From: Pseudofabraea citricarpa
Taxonomy: Eukaryota > Ascomycota > Leotiomycetes > Helotiales > Dermateaceae
Direction: 5' to 3'
NCBI GenBank assembly: GCA_029641185.1
Contig: JAPWGK010000003.1
Span: 2,480,001-2,544,000 of the forward strand
DNA: 64,000 bases
In this document: positions 23,314 through 35,538 of the stretch, piece by piece
Numbering within the stretch: the stretch's first letter is position 1
Layout: every line of letters starts with the position of its first letter
Notes under the pieces: model-generated
The model's input: the letters and a program-made list of their open reading frames with translations, nothing else
What the model was told of the DNA's origin: nothing
Databases searched by the model: none
Position numbers and translations under genes: made by a program

Positions 23314-24964
23314 TTAAGATTCTTGAGGACGACCTCGGGGGGCTCCACCACGAGGACCACCGCGGCCGCCACGTCCCCGATCCCCTCGGAATCCACCACG
23401 TCCTCGGTATCCATCGCCTCCGCGACCGCCACGACCACGGCCCTGTCCGCCGCGGGAGCGTTGGACTTCATGGAAGCCGTCGTTGGGATTGGCAGGAGGC
23501 GGTGTAGCCTGGAACTCATATTAGCAAGTTTTTAAAAACAGGTCTGGATCCGTTTTACAACAGTATCCCTAGGATAAGCGACATACCTCAACTGGACTAT
23601 CTGGTTGATCATCAGCCCAACTCTGGACGTTTGATGGCGCAGCAGGTGTAGCAGTAACTCCGGTATCAGTCTCAGCCGCATCACGAGGAACCTCAACCCA
23701 TTCCTGAGAGGTGGAAAGGTCGTTGTTCTGGTCCCAGTTGGCTTCAGCTGCAGCATTTGCACCCTCTCCAAAACCAGAGTTTTGGGGAATACCTTGGGTA
23801 GGTGTAGTTGGCTCCGTCTCCTCATGTCCGTTGGTCATGGAGGCAATGGTGGGTTCGTCAATCTCCGTCAAGCCAGCATTGACAAGGGTTGGGTCACTGC
23901 CAATTGTTGCTTCTTGGGACTCAGCTGCGGCTGGCTCGGGGGCGGAAGACTGCTTGACAGCTTCATAGTGGGCGACTGAAATGGCCTTTAGGCTGGCATC
24001 TGGACTAAAGTTAGGCTGGAATCTGGAGCAGGGGGGGAGTAGGCTTGAACAAGGCTGACTTACAAGTCGTCTCTAGGGGCTCATCTGCAACGGAAACAGT
24101 GGTCTCATCGACACCGTTGATAAGCTTGAGCATGTACTCTACTCCAACCTCATCACCATTGTAAAGCTTCGCCAAGATCCCCTCCAAGGCCTTGTTCTCG
24201 TCGAGCTCCATGCTAGCCTCATCTTCTCCTCTCCGAATAGCAGCTAGCTTGAGGAACTGAGTAAGAACCAGGAGACCCTCTGCCAAACTCTTGGTGACAT
24301 TTGCTTGGCCCTCAGCCTTAGCAGTAGCAACGGCCTCCTCTAGTTCTTTAGCAGAACGTTCAGTCAACGACTTCTCGACCTCGGCCTTCTCCGTCTGCAG
24401 CTTCACCTTGTATTCCTGGTCGAACTTTGTGTACTGTGCGATCTGATCCTCTAACTGTGTCAATGAGGCTTGAAGAGCTGGCTTCTTCAGGATTTGGGCT
24501 TTTTGATCGGCATTTATCTTGCGGGCCGCGACCAATTCATCAAGGGTCTTGCCGGGGTTATCAGCGAGTACATTGTCTACTTTAGAAGCATTGGTCTGCA
24601 GAGAGATGAGTTAGTACTGCTATGTGGCTTCTTTGACCATTGTTGACTCACGATCTTCTTATTGACATTGCGGATGCTCCTGAGCGATTATCAGCAGCTA
24701 CTCTATGGAAATGCATGCACTAGACTTTGGTATTGCCATAGATGGCGCGGGAAAGGTCAAGGCTTACTTGTAAAGCTCCTTGATGTATGGGCTCTCGTAG
24801 GACCCGTCTCCGTTGGTGCTCTCGGCTGGAGTGCTTTCAGCAGCAGCGGGTGCAGGAGCTGTGATGGCTGGTGTATCCTTGGACTCGGCCTTGGACTTAG
24901 ACTTCTTCTTTGAAGACTTCGATTCAGACTTGCTCGATGGGTTTTGAGTTGCGGAGGCAGCCAT
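23314..24964 (-). CDS. YAG7-like protein with C-terminal RGG box, 5 exons, 454 aa
   Basis: Conserved fungal protein of the YAG7-like family (family call from memory, moderate certainty). Minus-strand exons are 24964-24768, 24679-24652 (28 nt), 24595-24064, 23999-23587 and 23508-23314; introns are 88, 56, 64 and 78 nt. The N-terminus is Lys/Ser-rich (SKKKSKSKAESK). The central part is a predicted coiled coil (residues about 95-190, TQLEDQIAQYTKFDQEYK onward). An acidic Glu/Thr-rich linker follows. The final 50 residues are a classic RGG box (GRGRGGRGG, GRGGFRGDRGRGG) ending in RGRPQES, which implies RNA binding and ribosome or stress-granule association. The acceptor before exon 4 is chosen so that LETT joins YASLKAISVAHYEAVK in frame. 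Confidence 0.8.
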
Positions 24965-25591
24965 GGTGAGAAAGTGCGTGTGACGGGATGGAGTACGTGG
25001 TGTTTTGTGGCAGTATTGCAGATTGTCTCGATGAGAAGCTGCAAAAAGGTGTGGCTAGAAGGTATGCGGGACGCGGGTTGATGAGAAAGAAATAGGTATT
25101 GCGGGTGTTTGAATTCTAGGTGTTATGGTTTGTGAAAATGGGCAAAGAAAGATGAGCCTTGACCGAGAGCCTTCCGTGTTCTACGAAATTCCACTCGCTT
25201 AAGCTCCCCCAGACAATAGCGGCTGATGGGTATCAACAACCCAGCACTTAGATGTGCAAGGTAGGTATGTAAGGGTATCATATAATTAGGGATTGGATTT
25301 GACAGCTCTAATCTACAGTATCTGTTTCCTTCTCACTTAAATTGCCGCTTCTCTTGGAGTCGGCTCTCTGAATAACCTCATACGCTCTTCCACCCCGCTT
25401 TTCTTTTAGTCTTCCTGAGTCGCGGAAACTTGTCTAACCAGGTACCTAGTTATATTCCGCTACAAAAACAGAACAGGTGGTATCACCGCCGTCGGAGCAC
25501 CGTACAGCCTTATCTCTCGAGCTCGTAGCATTGACATACATGTTCCTCGAATCCCCTGTTGTGTTTCTGGTAAAAACATACCCACACCCCC
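24965..25591. other. intergenic region, YAG7-like promoter and 3' flank of the histone-fold gene
   Basis: Contains two copies of a recurring palindromic intergenic motif: AGGTAGGTATG at about 25259 and CCAGGTACCTAGTTA at about 25439. No gene is seen. Confidence 0.4.
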
Positions 25592-26021
25592 TCAACCCTT
25601 GAACTTCGACAGAGACATCTATGGCAAATATCAATTAGCCTACAGCTCAGTTCTGCAAGAGCAAGTATTGTGCCGCTAACCTCGGTAACCTTTTTGACAC
25701 TCTTTGCACTGATGCCCTTTTCGCCATGTTGTTTCGCGTCGAGGACAGCCTCTTTCATCAAGCTAGCATCCCGAACTTAGTTAGTCATGTTCCTCCCAAA
25801 GCTGTTGATTATTTTCGAATGAAAGGAACTGGCGTCGCGTACGTTTGTAGAAAGAGCGTGTAATCGAGGAAGATCTGCAAGGCTATTAGCATGAGAGAAT
25901 CCGCGACGCGTTGGGCCCAACCTACAAGGACGTCGACATTCTTGCTCACGTTGCGCTTCGAATGCGCCTTCACAATCTTCTTAACAGTAGCACGAGGATA
26001 TAATTTCTGACCGGCGGCCAT
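25592..26021 (-). CDS. small histone-fold protein, CENP-W-like, 4 exons, 78 aa
   Basis: Minus-strand exons are 26021-25926, 25874-25843 (32 nt), 25762-25681 and 25618-25592 (27 nt); introns are 51, 80 and 62 nt. Splicing yields one histone-fold (CBFD/NF-YB/HMF type). A basic N-terminal helix, LYPRATVKKIVKAHSKRN, is followed by the long central helix VDVLIFLDYTLFLQTLMKEA. The last helix has KGISAKSVKKVTE, and the protein ends in LSKFKG. Size and sequence pattern fit fungal CENP-W (Wip1), the kinetochore partner of CENP-T; other small histone-fold subunits remain possible. The gene is easy to miss because no exon exceeds 32 codons. It is divergent from the aminopeptidase gene. Confidence 0.75.
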
Positions 26022-26758
26022 GATGCGCTCCCTCTCTCGTTGGCACCGGCTATTTGCTGTTGGTCCAGGATGCTTCAGGGAAGCTGGAGGTCGAGGTTGT
26101 CAGGCGGGCTCTGTGGTTCCCACGCGAGGTGGTCACGGCGAGTTTATGGAATCCTTAAGGAAGGTGGGCGGATCTTGCAACAATGATCATGGATGCCGGT
26201 AGTGTTGTAGAGGAGCGTCTCGACTTCCGATAGACGGAGTTGGATGATGTTGACGATTTGGACATGCCTTTCTCAGCCTCGCACAGGGGGGCCAGCGGAC
26301 TAGCAGGATCGCGTGTTGGCCAATCAAATATTATCCGGCGTGCTGGACCCCACCGTGAGACCCCGCGATGCTCGCTTTGGGCAGTTGCAGATGCACCAGC
26401 CAAAAGTACGCGCCCTGAAGCCTTTTCTCTCCCATGTTCATGTTCCTGCTCCTGCTCCCATGCTGCCCCTCGTCGCATCACCTGCTCCATATTTCTGTTC
26501 ATGCACTTTGCACTAACTAAACGCCTGTTGCTACTACTACCTGTCTCCCGATCTGAAGTATCTTCGCAGTTTTGGAAAGCCTCTGCTGTTGTACACTCCT
26601 TCAAGCATAAGCATCGCTTCACGACCCCGCCATCACGACGTCTGACAACACCTGGAGTCTTGTCAAGACCACGACCACAACCACAGCCACAGCCACAGCT
26701 CCCGCGAGTACCTCTTGCTCTCTACAAACAGAGAATCGGTCTGTCATCTCTTAGCACC
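26022..26758. promoter_or_regulatory. divergent promoter, histone-fold gene and aminopeptidase
   Basis: 737 bp between the two starts. From 26264 it is open in frame with the aminopeptidase, with in-frame ATGs at 26264 and 26501, so part of it could encode an N-terminal extension. CCACAG tandem units lie at about 26679-26700. Confidence 0.5.
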
Positions 26759-29689
26759 ATGGCCACAACTACAGCTCCTGATCGGGACATCCTGTCCGAC
26801 ACCGTCCAGCCCATCAATTACGATATTTCCCTCTATGATCTTAAGCTGAACGCCTTCACCTTTGACGGGACCGTCAGCATCCTTGCCAAAGTTATCAACC
26901 CTACCAAGGAAATCACCCTTAATGCTTTGGTACTCAAGATCCATAGCGCCGAGGTTTTGGTTGAGCAGGCAAAGACACAAACCTCCATCAAAGCCGTCGA
27001 TATCTCCTATGATGAGCCTCACCAGCGTGCTACTCTGAGCTTTCCAGAGGAGATTCCTGCTACCGACAAGGTTACAATTGTGATCAAGTTTTCTGGAAAG
27101 ATGGCCAACGATATGGCTGGTTTCTACCGCTCCAAGTACAAGCCTACTGTCACACCTGCTGCATCTGTCCCTAAAGATGATGAGTTTCACTACATGTTCA
27201 GCACGCAGTTCGAAGCATGTGATGCTCGTAGAGCTTTCCCGTGTTTTGATGAGCCAAATCTGAAAGCAACGTTTGATGTTACCTTAGAAATACCTGAGGA
27301 TCAGGTCGCCCTAAGCAACATGCCAGTAAAGAGTACCCAGAAAGGGAAGGACGGTTTACAAGTTGTGACATTTGACCGTACACCAATTATGAGCACCTAC
27401 CTACTAGCTTGGGCTATTGGAGATTTTGAATTCATCGAAGATTTCACCAAGAGAACCTACAACGGGAAACCACTGCCATGTCGAGTGTACACCACAAGAG
27501 GTTTGAAGGAGCAGGGCCGATACGCATTAGAGCATGCACCACAAATTATTGATTACTTCTCTGAAGTTTTTGACATTGACTACCCTCTTCCCAAGGCAGA
27601 TCTACTTGCAGTGCACGAATTTGTGAGCTATTCCTGATCCTTTAGGCATTCATCTGACAAACCTCCACTATTCAACTGAGGACCTTACTGGTCATGCAAT
27701 AAACTCGTCACCCTTTTTGTTGTAATATTTTGTTCAGGCTAACATAGTGACTATAGTCACACGGCGCCATGGAAAACTGGGGTAAGAATTTAACTGGTCT
27801 GATTTTGCTACACTGCTAACTGACAACCAGGTTTGGTTACCTACCGAACAACAGCCGTTCTCTATGATGAAAAGGCTTCGGATCCTAAGTTTAAGAACAG
27901 AGTTGCTTACGTTGTAGCACATGAACTAGCTCATCAATGGTTTGGAAACCTTGTCACCATGGATTGGTGGAGTGAGCTTTGGCTTAATGAAGGATTTGCC
28001 ACATGGGTTCGTAGAATTGATGCTGACTGGTAGTTTCTTGCTGACTTTTGAATAGGTCGGGTGGTTGGCAACAGATAAAATCCACCCAGACTGGAATGTT
28101 TGGGACCAATTTGTGCAAGAAGGCATGCAGACGGCTTACCAGCTTGATGCTCTTCGTAGCTCTCATCCTATTGAGGTTCCAGTAAAGGACGCTTTAGAGG
28201 TTGATCAAATTTTTGATGCAATCAGTTACCTCAAGGGCAGCTCTGCTATTAGAATGCTTGCTACCCATCTTGGACATGAAACTTTCTTCAAAGGAGTATC
28301 CAAGTACCTCAAGTCTCACGCATATGGCAATGCTACAACGAACGATTTGTGGTCAGCTATAAGTGAAGTCTCAGGCCAAGATGTGCCTATCCTGATTGAT
28401 TCCTGGATTCGCAAAATTGGTTTCCCTGTTCTCACAGTAGCTGAAGAGCCAGGCCAGATTACTTTAAAACAATCTCGATTCTTATCTACAGGCGACACCA
28501 AGCCTGCAGATGACACGACCACATGGTGGACACCTCTTGGTCTTCAGGGCAAAGTCGGCACAAAGGGAGTTGCACAAATTGCTCTGACAACCAAAGAAGA
28601 TACCATCAGAAATATCGATGATTCATTCTACAAGCTCAATACTAATAACTCTGGCTTTTACAGAGTGAACTATCCTCCAGCAAGACTTGCGAAACTTGGA
28701 ACCCAAATTGACCGCCTTACAGTGTCTGATAAGATTGGTCTCATTGCCGATGCCGGTGCTTTAGCAGTATCCGGAGATGCATCGACACCTGGGCTTCTGT
28801 CCTTGGTAAAAGGATTTGAATCCGAAGACAACTATCTCGTCTGGTCGCAGATCTTAACCTCGCTTGCAACTGTTAAATCAGTCTTTTCCGCCGACACAGA
28901 AATCACTGATGGGCTAAAGAAATTCATTCTTACATTGATCAGCCCTGCCGTTGAAAAGATAGGCTGGGAAGAGAAATCCAATGAAAACTATCTTGCTGGC
29001 CAGCTTCGGGCACTTTTGATCATTACTGCTGGATTCAATGGCCACACAGGGTAAACATGCCAAGTTCCGGTTCTGGATTGTAACTAATTGAAGCTAGGGT
29101 CATCGATGAGGTTAAGAGACGTTTCGAGCTCTATATTAGTGGCAAGGATAAGTCAGTTGTCAACCAAAACCTTCGTTCCGCGATATTCCAAATTGCAATT
29201 CGTGAAGGAAATACTGGAGACTACGAGGCGCTCAAAAAGGAATGGAGGGAAGATACTTCTATTGATGGCAAAGAGACTACACTCCGTGCGCTGGGTCGTG
29301 CCCAAGCCCCAGAGCTTCTGTCAGATTATCTGAGCTTTTTGTTCAGCGAGGTCGCAACACAAGATGTGCATACCGGTGCGGTCACTCTTGCCGCAAGCTA
29401 CAAAACTCGACCAGGATTGTGGAAGTATATCCAGGAAAATTTCGATGATATCAAAGCAAAGATTGGTGGAAACAATGTTGTGATTGATCGCTTTGTGAAA
29501 TTGAGTCTCAGCAAATTTACGGACTTGGAAACGGAGAGAGAAATTGCAAAGTTCTTTGAAGGAAAGGATACTCGCGGCTACGACCGCACGCTCAGCAATG
29601 TCAGCGAATCTATCACTACTCGGGCGGGATATCGTGGGAGAGACGGCAAGGTCATTTTAGAATGGTTACAGACGAATGGATTTGCATGA
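26759..29689 (+). CDS. M1-family zinc aminopeptidase (puromycin-sensitive/Ape2 type), 5 exons, 883 aa
   Basis: Metalloaminopeptidase that trims N-terminal residues from peptides, cytosolic in most relatives. Exons are 26759-27622, 27757-27781 (25 nt), 27831-28006, 28056-29050 and 29098-29689; introns are 134, 49, 49 and 47 nt. The tiny second exon encodes the substrate-binding motif GAMEN (291-295). The zinc site is HELAH (327-331) with Glu350 in WLNEGFATW, exactly HEXXH-x18-E. The N-terminal beta-saddle domain and the C-terminal ERAP1-like helical domain are both complete. The ATG at 26759 sits in a good context (CACCATGG) and matches the usual N-terminus; a longer in-frame start at 26501 would add 86 residues. 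Confidence 0.95.
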
Positions 29690-30093
29690 TCGGGAAAGCA
29701 TTGGGTGGTTAGAACCTCAAAATGAAATTATGATCTGGATGGTATTCTTCCTCTTCTATGCACACAAAAGTTTACTTTGTGTTCATCACATGTTTTAGGT
29801 TTTGAACCTTGATGTAACGGTAAAGTAAACGATGAAACCCAGGTACCTAGTTAATCCCGCAAAGCATAATCGAGATGACTTGCATTGCGCTTGACATAAA
29901 AGTGCCGAGAAGAGAACAGACGGCTGGATGTAGCTAGATAAACACTTTAATTATTTGGGTCAATGCTTTGTCTAGCACGCTAAAGGAATTCAGACCATAA
30001 TCATCACAGAGCCTCCATAAGCTCTAACCCATAAGAAATTAGTCTACAAAATGAAATAGGTATACATCACTGTTGTTATCGCTGTCGCTGCTA
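29690..30093. other. convergent intergenic region
   Basis: 3' flanks of the aminopeptidase and P450 genes. It contains the motif CCAGGTACCTAGTTA at about 29839, identical over 15 bp to one at 25439. Confidence 0.4.
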
Positions 30094-31922
30094 TTATTGC
30101 ACTTGTTCTTGCTCATCAAACTTCTCTCGCAACCCCATATTCGTCATATCGACCTCGACATCATCAGTCCGACCACCATTCACGCCCCTCCATGATTCTT
30201 CGATCACGGATTTGCGTTCGTGGCTGCGTACCTGCATATCGAACTCGAAGCGCTCAGGCTTAGCGATCAGCAAGCTCGTGTACTTGAAGAGGGGCACCTC
30301 GATCTCGTTGCCGTCTTTGTCCCGTTTCTTACTGATGTTAAAAGCCCACGCCAACCCGCCCATAACTAGAAATAGCTCCTGCTCGACGACATCGACGCCT
30401 TGACAAACGCGGCGTCCGTGCCCGAACTGGTGGTAGCCTTTTAACGATGTCCCAGCCGTGAAGGTAGGATAAGATGGTAGTAGCCACCTTTCGGGGCGGA
30501 AAGTATCTGGGTCGGGATAGGTGGTTGGGTCGCGGGTAATGCCCCTGCATGGTCTGTGGTTAGTACGGAGAATTAAGAGGACGGGGGGCTTGGTGGCTGG
30601 TTTACCATTCTAGTGCGTGGATCGTAGCGCCAGCGGGAATTAAGTAACCGTTGTAAATGTCGTCTTTCTCTAAGCGATGTGGGATTCCTAAACAATTGTT
30701 ATTATGAGGTGTTTATGTTGATCATCATTTATACATACCCGTCGGGACTGGTGGTCGCCATCGCAACACTTCCTTTACAACTGCTCGCAAGGTGGGGAGG
30801 CTTTCTCGATCTTCCCATCTCGGACATCTGCCTCCAAGAACGCTCTCAATCTCATCTTGAAGCTTTCTCTGCCAGTCCGGATAGTGGCACATGGCAACGA
30901 TATAACTCATCATGGGACTTGCCATTGTCAAGGCACCTGCGATAGCCAGCATTCCCACTTGGTACATGCCCTCTTCATCATGCCAGCCGTTTTCTTTCTT
31001 ATCTTTGCCCTCTAGGAACATTTTCATATAGCTCGGTTCTGCCGTGCCTTTCGCAATGGCCTCCTCTGTAGCACGACGAGCCCTGGCGAAAAAAGTCTTT
31101 TCCTTGTCATGTCGCTGTTTTTCAGTTATCTTCCAAGGGCTCAGCCAAAGAGGAAGAGCTGTAAGCCACGATACCACATTAGGTACGGCGCCGCTAGGGC
31201 TAATGGCAGCAAGGAGCCCTTGTGTGTCTTCCTTCAATTCCGGTTGATGTTCAGGAGATCCCCATGCAAGACGTGAGATAGTCCGGCCAGTTTGTTCCTC
31301 AAGGTAGTATTGGTAGTTGGAAGGATCCTTGGATAGATTATAAAGAAGTCGCTTGAGCTCCACGGTTGGATACGAGTGCTGGGCTGCAGCTGCAGAGCGA
31401 CTCATAACATTGTGTGCAAATTTGCGTTGACGTTTCCATGTATCTATAGCAAGTATATGTTAGTTTCGGTAACACTCGTATTTGAGAATGAGGGTTACCG
31501 TTGCGCCCAAGTAATGGCAGATAGTCACCGCTTGTTCGGTTGTCTGGCAAATTGGGAATCATAGGCCTGTCTGAGTATATCGCTCCACGACCCGCCAGCA
31601 AGTCATTGGCAATCTGATCAGAAGAGATCCAGACATGAACAGTGCCGAATATTTCCATCTGGTATATTGGGCCAAACTCTTGTGCCCATTCCCAGAATTT
31701 GAGCCAAGTCGCTCTACTAGGGACATCATGGACACGCCCAATCAGTGGGAGACCTATGACAATCAGAAAATATTGGAATGAGGAAGTAAGTGGTAAATTA
31801 CCTTTTGGACCTGGAAGCTGACTTATACCAGGAGGTAATCCTTTTCCTTTCTGTGTCGCCAACTTATAAAGCCCCGCAGCAATTGCAACAAGGACAAAGA
31901 CCAGAAGCGTTACGAAAGCCAT
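30094..31922 (-). CDS. cytochrome P450, 5 exons, 537 aa
   Basis: Membrane-anchored microsomal monooxygenase. Minus-strand exons are 31922-31802, 31753-31499, 31443-30739, 30687-30606 and 30544-30094; introns are 47, 55, 51 and 61 nt. An N-terminal signal anchor (MAFVTLLVFVLVAIAAGLYK) precedes the proline-rich hinge LPGPKGLPLIG. The ExxR helix is KEVLR, the PERF-like motif is FRPERW, and the heme loop is FGHGRRVCQG with Cys435. The I-helix reads AIAGALTMAS where most P450s have an acidic residue before Thr, so the proton-delivery acid is replaced by Leu. The overall pattern resembles fungal O-methylsterigmatocystin-oxidoreductase-like P450s; the substrate is unknown. The start is the first ATG that gives a proper anchor. 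Confidence 0.9.
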
Positions 31923-33531
31923 AATTGCCAAAAGTAATAATTTTGTATGTTGCACACTGATGTAGTCTTCTACACGCTCCCTTGACCTTTATATGATTGT
32001 TGATCAGACAAGCAACTCCCCAATGACCCGCTTGGATGTAACATGCATGCCATCATCCTTCATGGTCCATGTTTCCAGGTGAGATACAACCTAGCCCCAG
32101 TAATCATATTGTCCATTGAAACGACACTTTGTTTCTCTACACACGGCTGGTTAACGCCACAAGTCCAATCGAGAGGTTGAGCAGCACGATTTGGAGGATC
32201 TTCAAGTGGGCAGCTGATAAAGAGGGTGTGCTGTAGCTTGGGAAACCTTCACCCTTGTGCTAAGATTGGCACTTGACCCCTGAGATATCTTTCGGTTGGA
32301 CCACCTCGCACGATTTCTCGAGTGTAAGGCTGGAGCCCATGGCATGGTACCGTGGGAGTTGGCAGCAGCTGGTTGGTATGGGGTTCTGCAGCAGGGACGT
32401 GCTGATAGGAAGAACGGCACGAGAAATGTAGTTATGACACCTACTTTTTTCTTTTCTTTGGGAAAAGCAAGATACCAAGAGTGTATTGGCCGGCTTGACA
32501 GTGCATCAATATGTGATGTGTAACGGAATACGAGCCCACCAACTATACTCTCAGGCATGGTGGAGTTATCTGAAGCAGATCTACGCAGGTGTGCAGCAAC
32601 CAAATGCGTATACTGGTACTAAGTATAGATTGCCATGTTGGTATAGAGGCTTTGCATGTCTACAGGGAAGAAATGTGGTATAAAGTCAATTAAACCACTC
32701 TTAGGGAATATCATCAGAGAGCAGACGAAAAGGAGTGTCTGAGCGGCCACTACGCTCAAGCACCTGCAAGACATTACAGCATGCTGTCACAACACAGTAA
32801 ACATGGAAACAACGAGCTATGACGGGACCGAGGCCCGGGCACACGAACGGTGGAGAAAGTCTAGTGGCATCTGATCAATCCTCGACTGAAAGAAGTTGTG
32901 ACGATTGCAGATCAAAACGAAACGCTCAGCTGTGCGGGTATAGCGAAACGTGGTCTTGTAATTTGGATGCAGTGAGCATGGCAAACTTCCATAGACTACC
33001 ATCAACAGTTGCCAATTGTGGCTCTAGGACCGCCGATCTTCCGACGACACTACTACGTCGAGGCAGCGCAAGGCTTGGAATGGAGGTGGTGCCACTCCCA
33101 CCTGTCTCGATGTGGCAATGAAGGGCAACGCGATGTAAGCTGCACTCATCAGCCTTCACTCTGAATGCGGCTGCGAGAACCCACTATGCACGAATGTGTG
33201 GATCCGATAGACCAGGGGCACAAGAGAGAGATATATATGCAGCATCGCAACATCTCGCAAGGCTAGCAAGAACTCCTCATTCAAGACGTGATCGTTGTCT
33301 TTATGCGACACAATTGTCACATCGAGGGTTATTTTACCGCCTGTTATAATGACAGATATCCGCCCATTTGAGCTCTGTAGATAAAGTTCTGTCATTTTTT
33401 GGCTCCCCATGCCCATGCGGGCGAATTTCGACCGAGAGCCCGATGCGCGACGAAGCGCTTGGCACGAACTGAGCAGTCCAATTCGACGACATCGGAGGAA
33501 GTTCCGCTGATGTATCGGACGCATCCATTGT
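31923..33531. other. P450 upstream region and 3' flank of the HECT_2 gene
   Basis: 1.6 kb. Several overlapping 60-130-codon frames on both strands (32202-32683, 32817-33528) have no recognisable protein features. No repeat was seen. Confidence 0.35.
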
Positions 33532-35307
33532 TTAATTGCTGTCAGTTTCGTACCTATCCAGGAGACCTACATCCCATTCTTGAAACGTTCTTCCACTTTC
33601 TGGCAGCAAGCGTGAGCTCTCACTTAGTGCGGCTGTGACAGAGTCGATAACTTCAGCCGGCAGAAATATCTCTTCAACTTCCAATTTTTCTGCGAGTGAT
33701 TTCGCCGTCTCTAGCGAGACTTTCTTCCAAAAGATTTTCATGGCTGGTGTTCCGAATATGTGTGCAGTAGGGCTGCACTGATCACTGCCAGAGCTTCCTT
33801 GGATTTGCCTGCTGCTTGAATATCGCAAAGCAGGCGAAAGAACCCAGAAACTTAAACAGTCGACCCCCTTCTGATGCGAAGTGACGCATGCCGGCTGTAT
33901 TTCTGACGATGCACCCAAGGATGAAGATGCTGGCTCCAATAAGGAATCTTGGTTCTCGGTTATCCCGGTAGCAAAGATACTCGGTGTAAGGATCACCTTC
34001 GAGGAACCCTGCGAAGAGATCACACTGCATAGAAGGGAGGACACGATGGTGGGAATGGACACAACATTTGGCCAAGATATTGGTCTTGGTTGAGGCTCAT
34101 CCTTCCTCAACACTTTCCACTTCCATATCTTATAACCCTCGGACTGTGTGTCCTTGTATCCTAGAATATGGTCGCAAGTATTGCACACCAAGCTATCTAG
34201 TTGAGTCTGCGATGATTTTTGTTGCTATATTTGCATCAGTACACGGCATGCGAGGCATTCTAAGCACGGAAAATGACAGCAAACAACACATTGTGCATTG
34301 CTAAGAGCTCAACATAGCCAACTAAAGTCTTGCGAGCAGCTGAAGCGAAGAGCATGTGGCGAAATCTCAGATGTCCCTCGTGCTAATCCCGTGGCCTTCC
34401 AAAATCTCGAGGAAGATGCGGAGTGAAATGCCGAGGTTGATATCCTCCAGCCGCTCAAGTAACCCATAATCTAGAGGAAGAGGGTATGCAAGTGCGACTG
34501 CTGCTGAAGCAGTATGGTAGCAGGGTGTTGATGTTGGATAGTTGTATCGGTGACCAGTCCATCGAAGTGCAAAAGCAGGCTTGGCCGCCTTCTTGATACC
34601 CAAAAGAAAAGTGATTAAGAACTGGAACTTACCTCAGGTTTGAAGTTTCCATTCGTTTTGGTTGATAGTGGTTTTGCACCGACCACATTGTTTTCCGAGA
34701 CAAGAAAGCTTGTGAAATCGACGAAAGCAATACCATCTCGTGCTGAAAATTTCGTACTCGCACCGTAGCCCTTGCTCGTAGTAAGGTCGGGAGTGCTTCC
34801 CGTCCCATCATGTGCCACAGATCCTGTAGGTTTATGGTGCTCGTGCTCAGAAGGCTTGTGACAATGCCAGAAATCCATCATCTCAGCCCAATTTTCACTT
34901 GGCAAGTCTCTCCAACTCTGGATGCTACGGCCTTCGATAATGGTGGCACCGCATTGAAGACACGAGAACTGAGAGTCCTGGCTCAAAGTTCTTGCGGTCC
35001 AAGGGCCTTCGTTACTTTGCGATTGACTTACGTCTGGCTGGTGATACGTGCCAGCAAGAGGAAGACGCCATGAATGTTCTAAAGAGTCAGAGGGAGGCGA
35101 TGGCAACACTAGAGGCACAACTTCGCCTGGTAGATTCAGAACTGTAGTCCGACCATCGTGACGGAGCAGGAATTGCTTGCCGTCCCCAGAGAGCCCTGCT
35201 TGGGTTGTTGCACTGCACGGAGTCCCGAACGTCGCAATAACAGAGACCTGGCGTATATTTGTAAGAAGCTCGGCATACACTAGAGGGAGGTCCTTTGTTG
35301 GTGTCAT
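33532..35307 (-). CDS. HECT_2-type E2-binding protein (UBE3D-like), 2 exons, 449 aa
   Basis: Proteins of this family bind ubiquitin-conjugating enzymes of the UBE2C type. My model is exons 35307-34633 and 34206-33532, joined in phase 0 across a 426-nt intron (donor GTAAGT, acceptor CGCAG). Exon 1 begins with the family N-terminus (LVYAELLTNIRQVSV, WRLPLAGTY). It contains CLQCGATI and the signature WRDLPSENWAEMMDFWHCHK. Exon 2 has the second cysteine pair (LVCNTCDHILGY), FWVLSPALRYSSS, AMKIFWKKV and the C-terminus FQEWDVGLLDRYE. The intron is five to ten times longer than others here and contains an in-frame-compatible open frame of about 78 codons, so an extra exon or retained intron cannot be excluded. 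It is divergent from the next gene by 231 bp. Confidence 0.78.
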
Positions 35308-35538
35308 TGCAAACTTTGGATGTTATGGTCGGGTTGAGACGGCATAGCTTCCAGGAAGGTTTTTGGAGGTGTCTACAGTGTCTCGGCTGCGGCATATCGT
35401 TTCGCCGTTGAACCTTGCTCCCCCGCACTTTTTACTATGCATCAGCTCATCCTGAGATCCACCAAGTAGCTCCACCATCTCCCAACATATCAAGAAGCAT
35501 CCGGATTTTGGAATCTGTACACTCTGTATACCAACATC

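Noticed and set aside
26240..26263. TTG-initiated start of the aminopeptidase frame
   Set aside because: Non-ATG initiation is not supported; later ATGs at 26501 and 26759 are better.
32202..33528. Overlapping frames on both strands between the P450 and HECT_2 genes
   Set aside because: No protein-like composition, no splice logic and no recognised motif.
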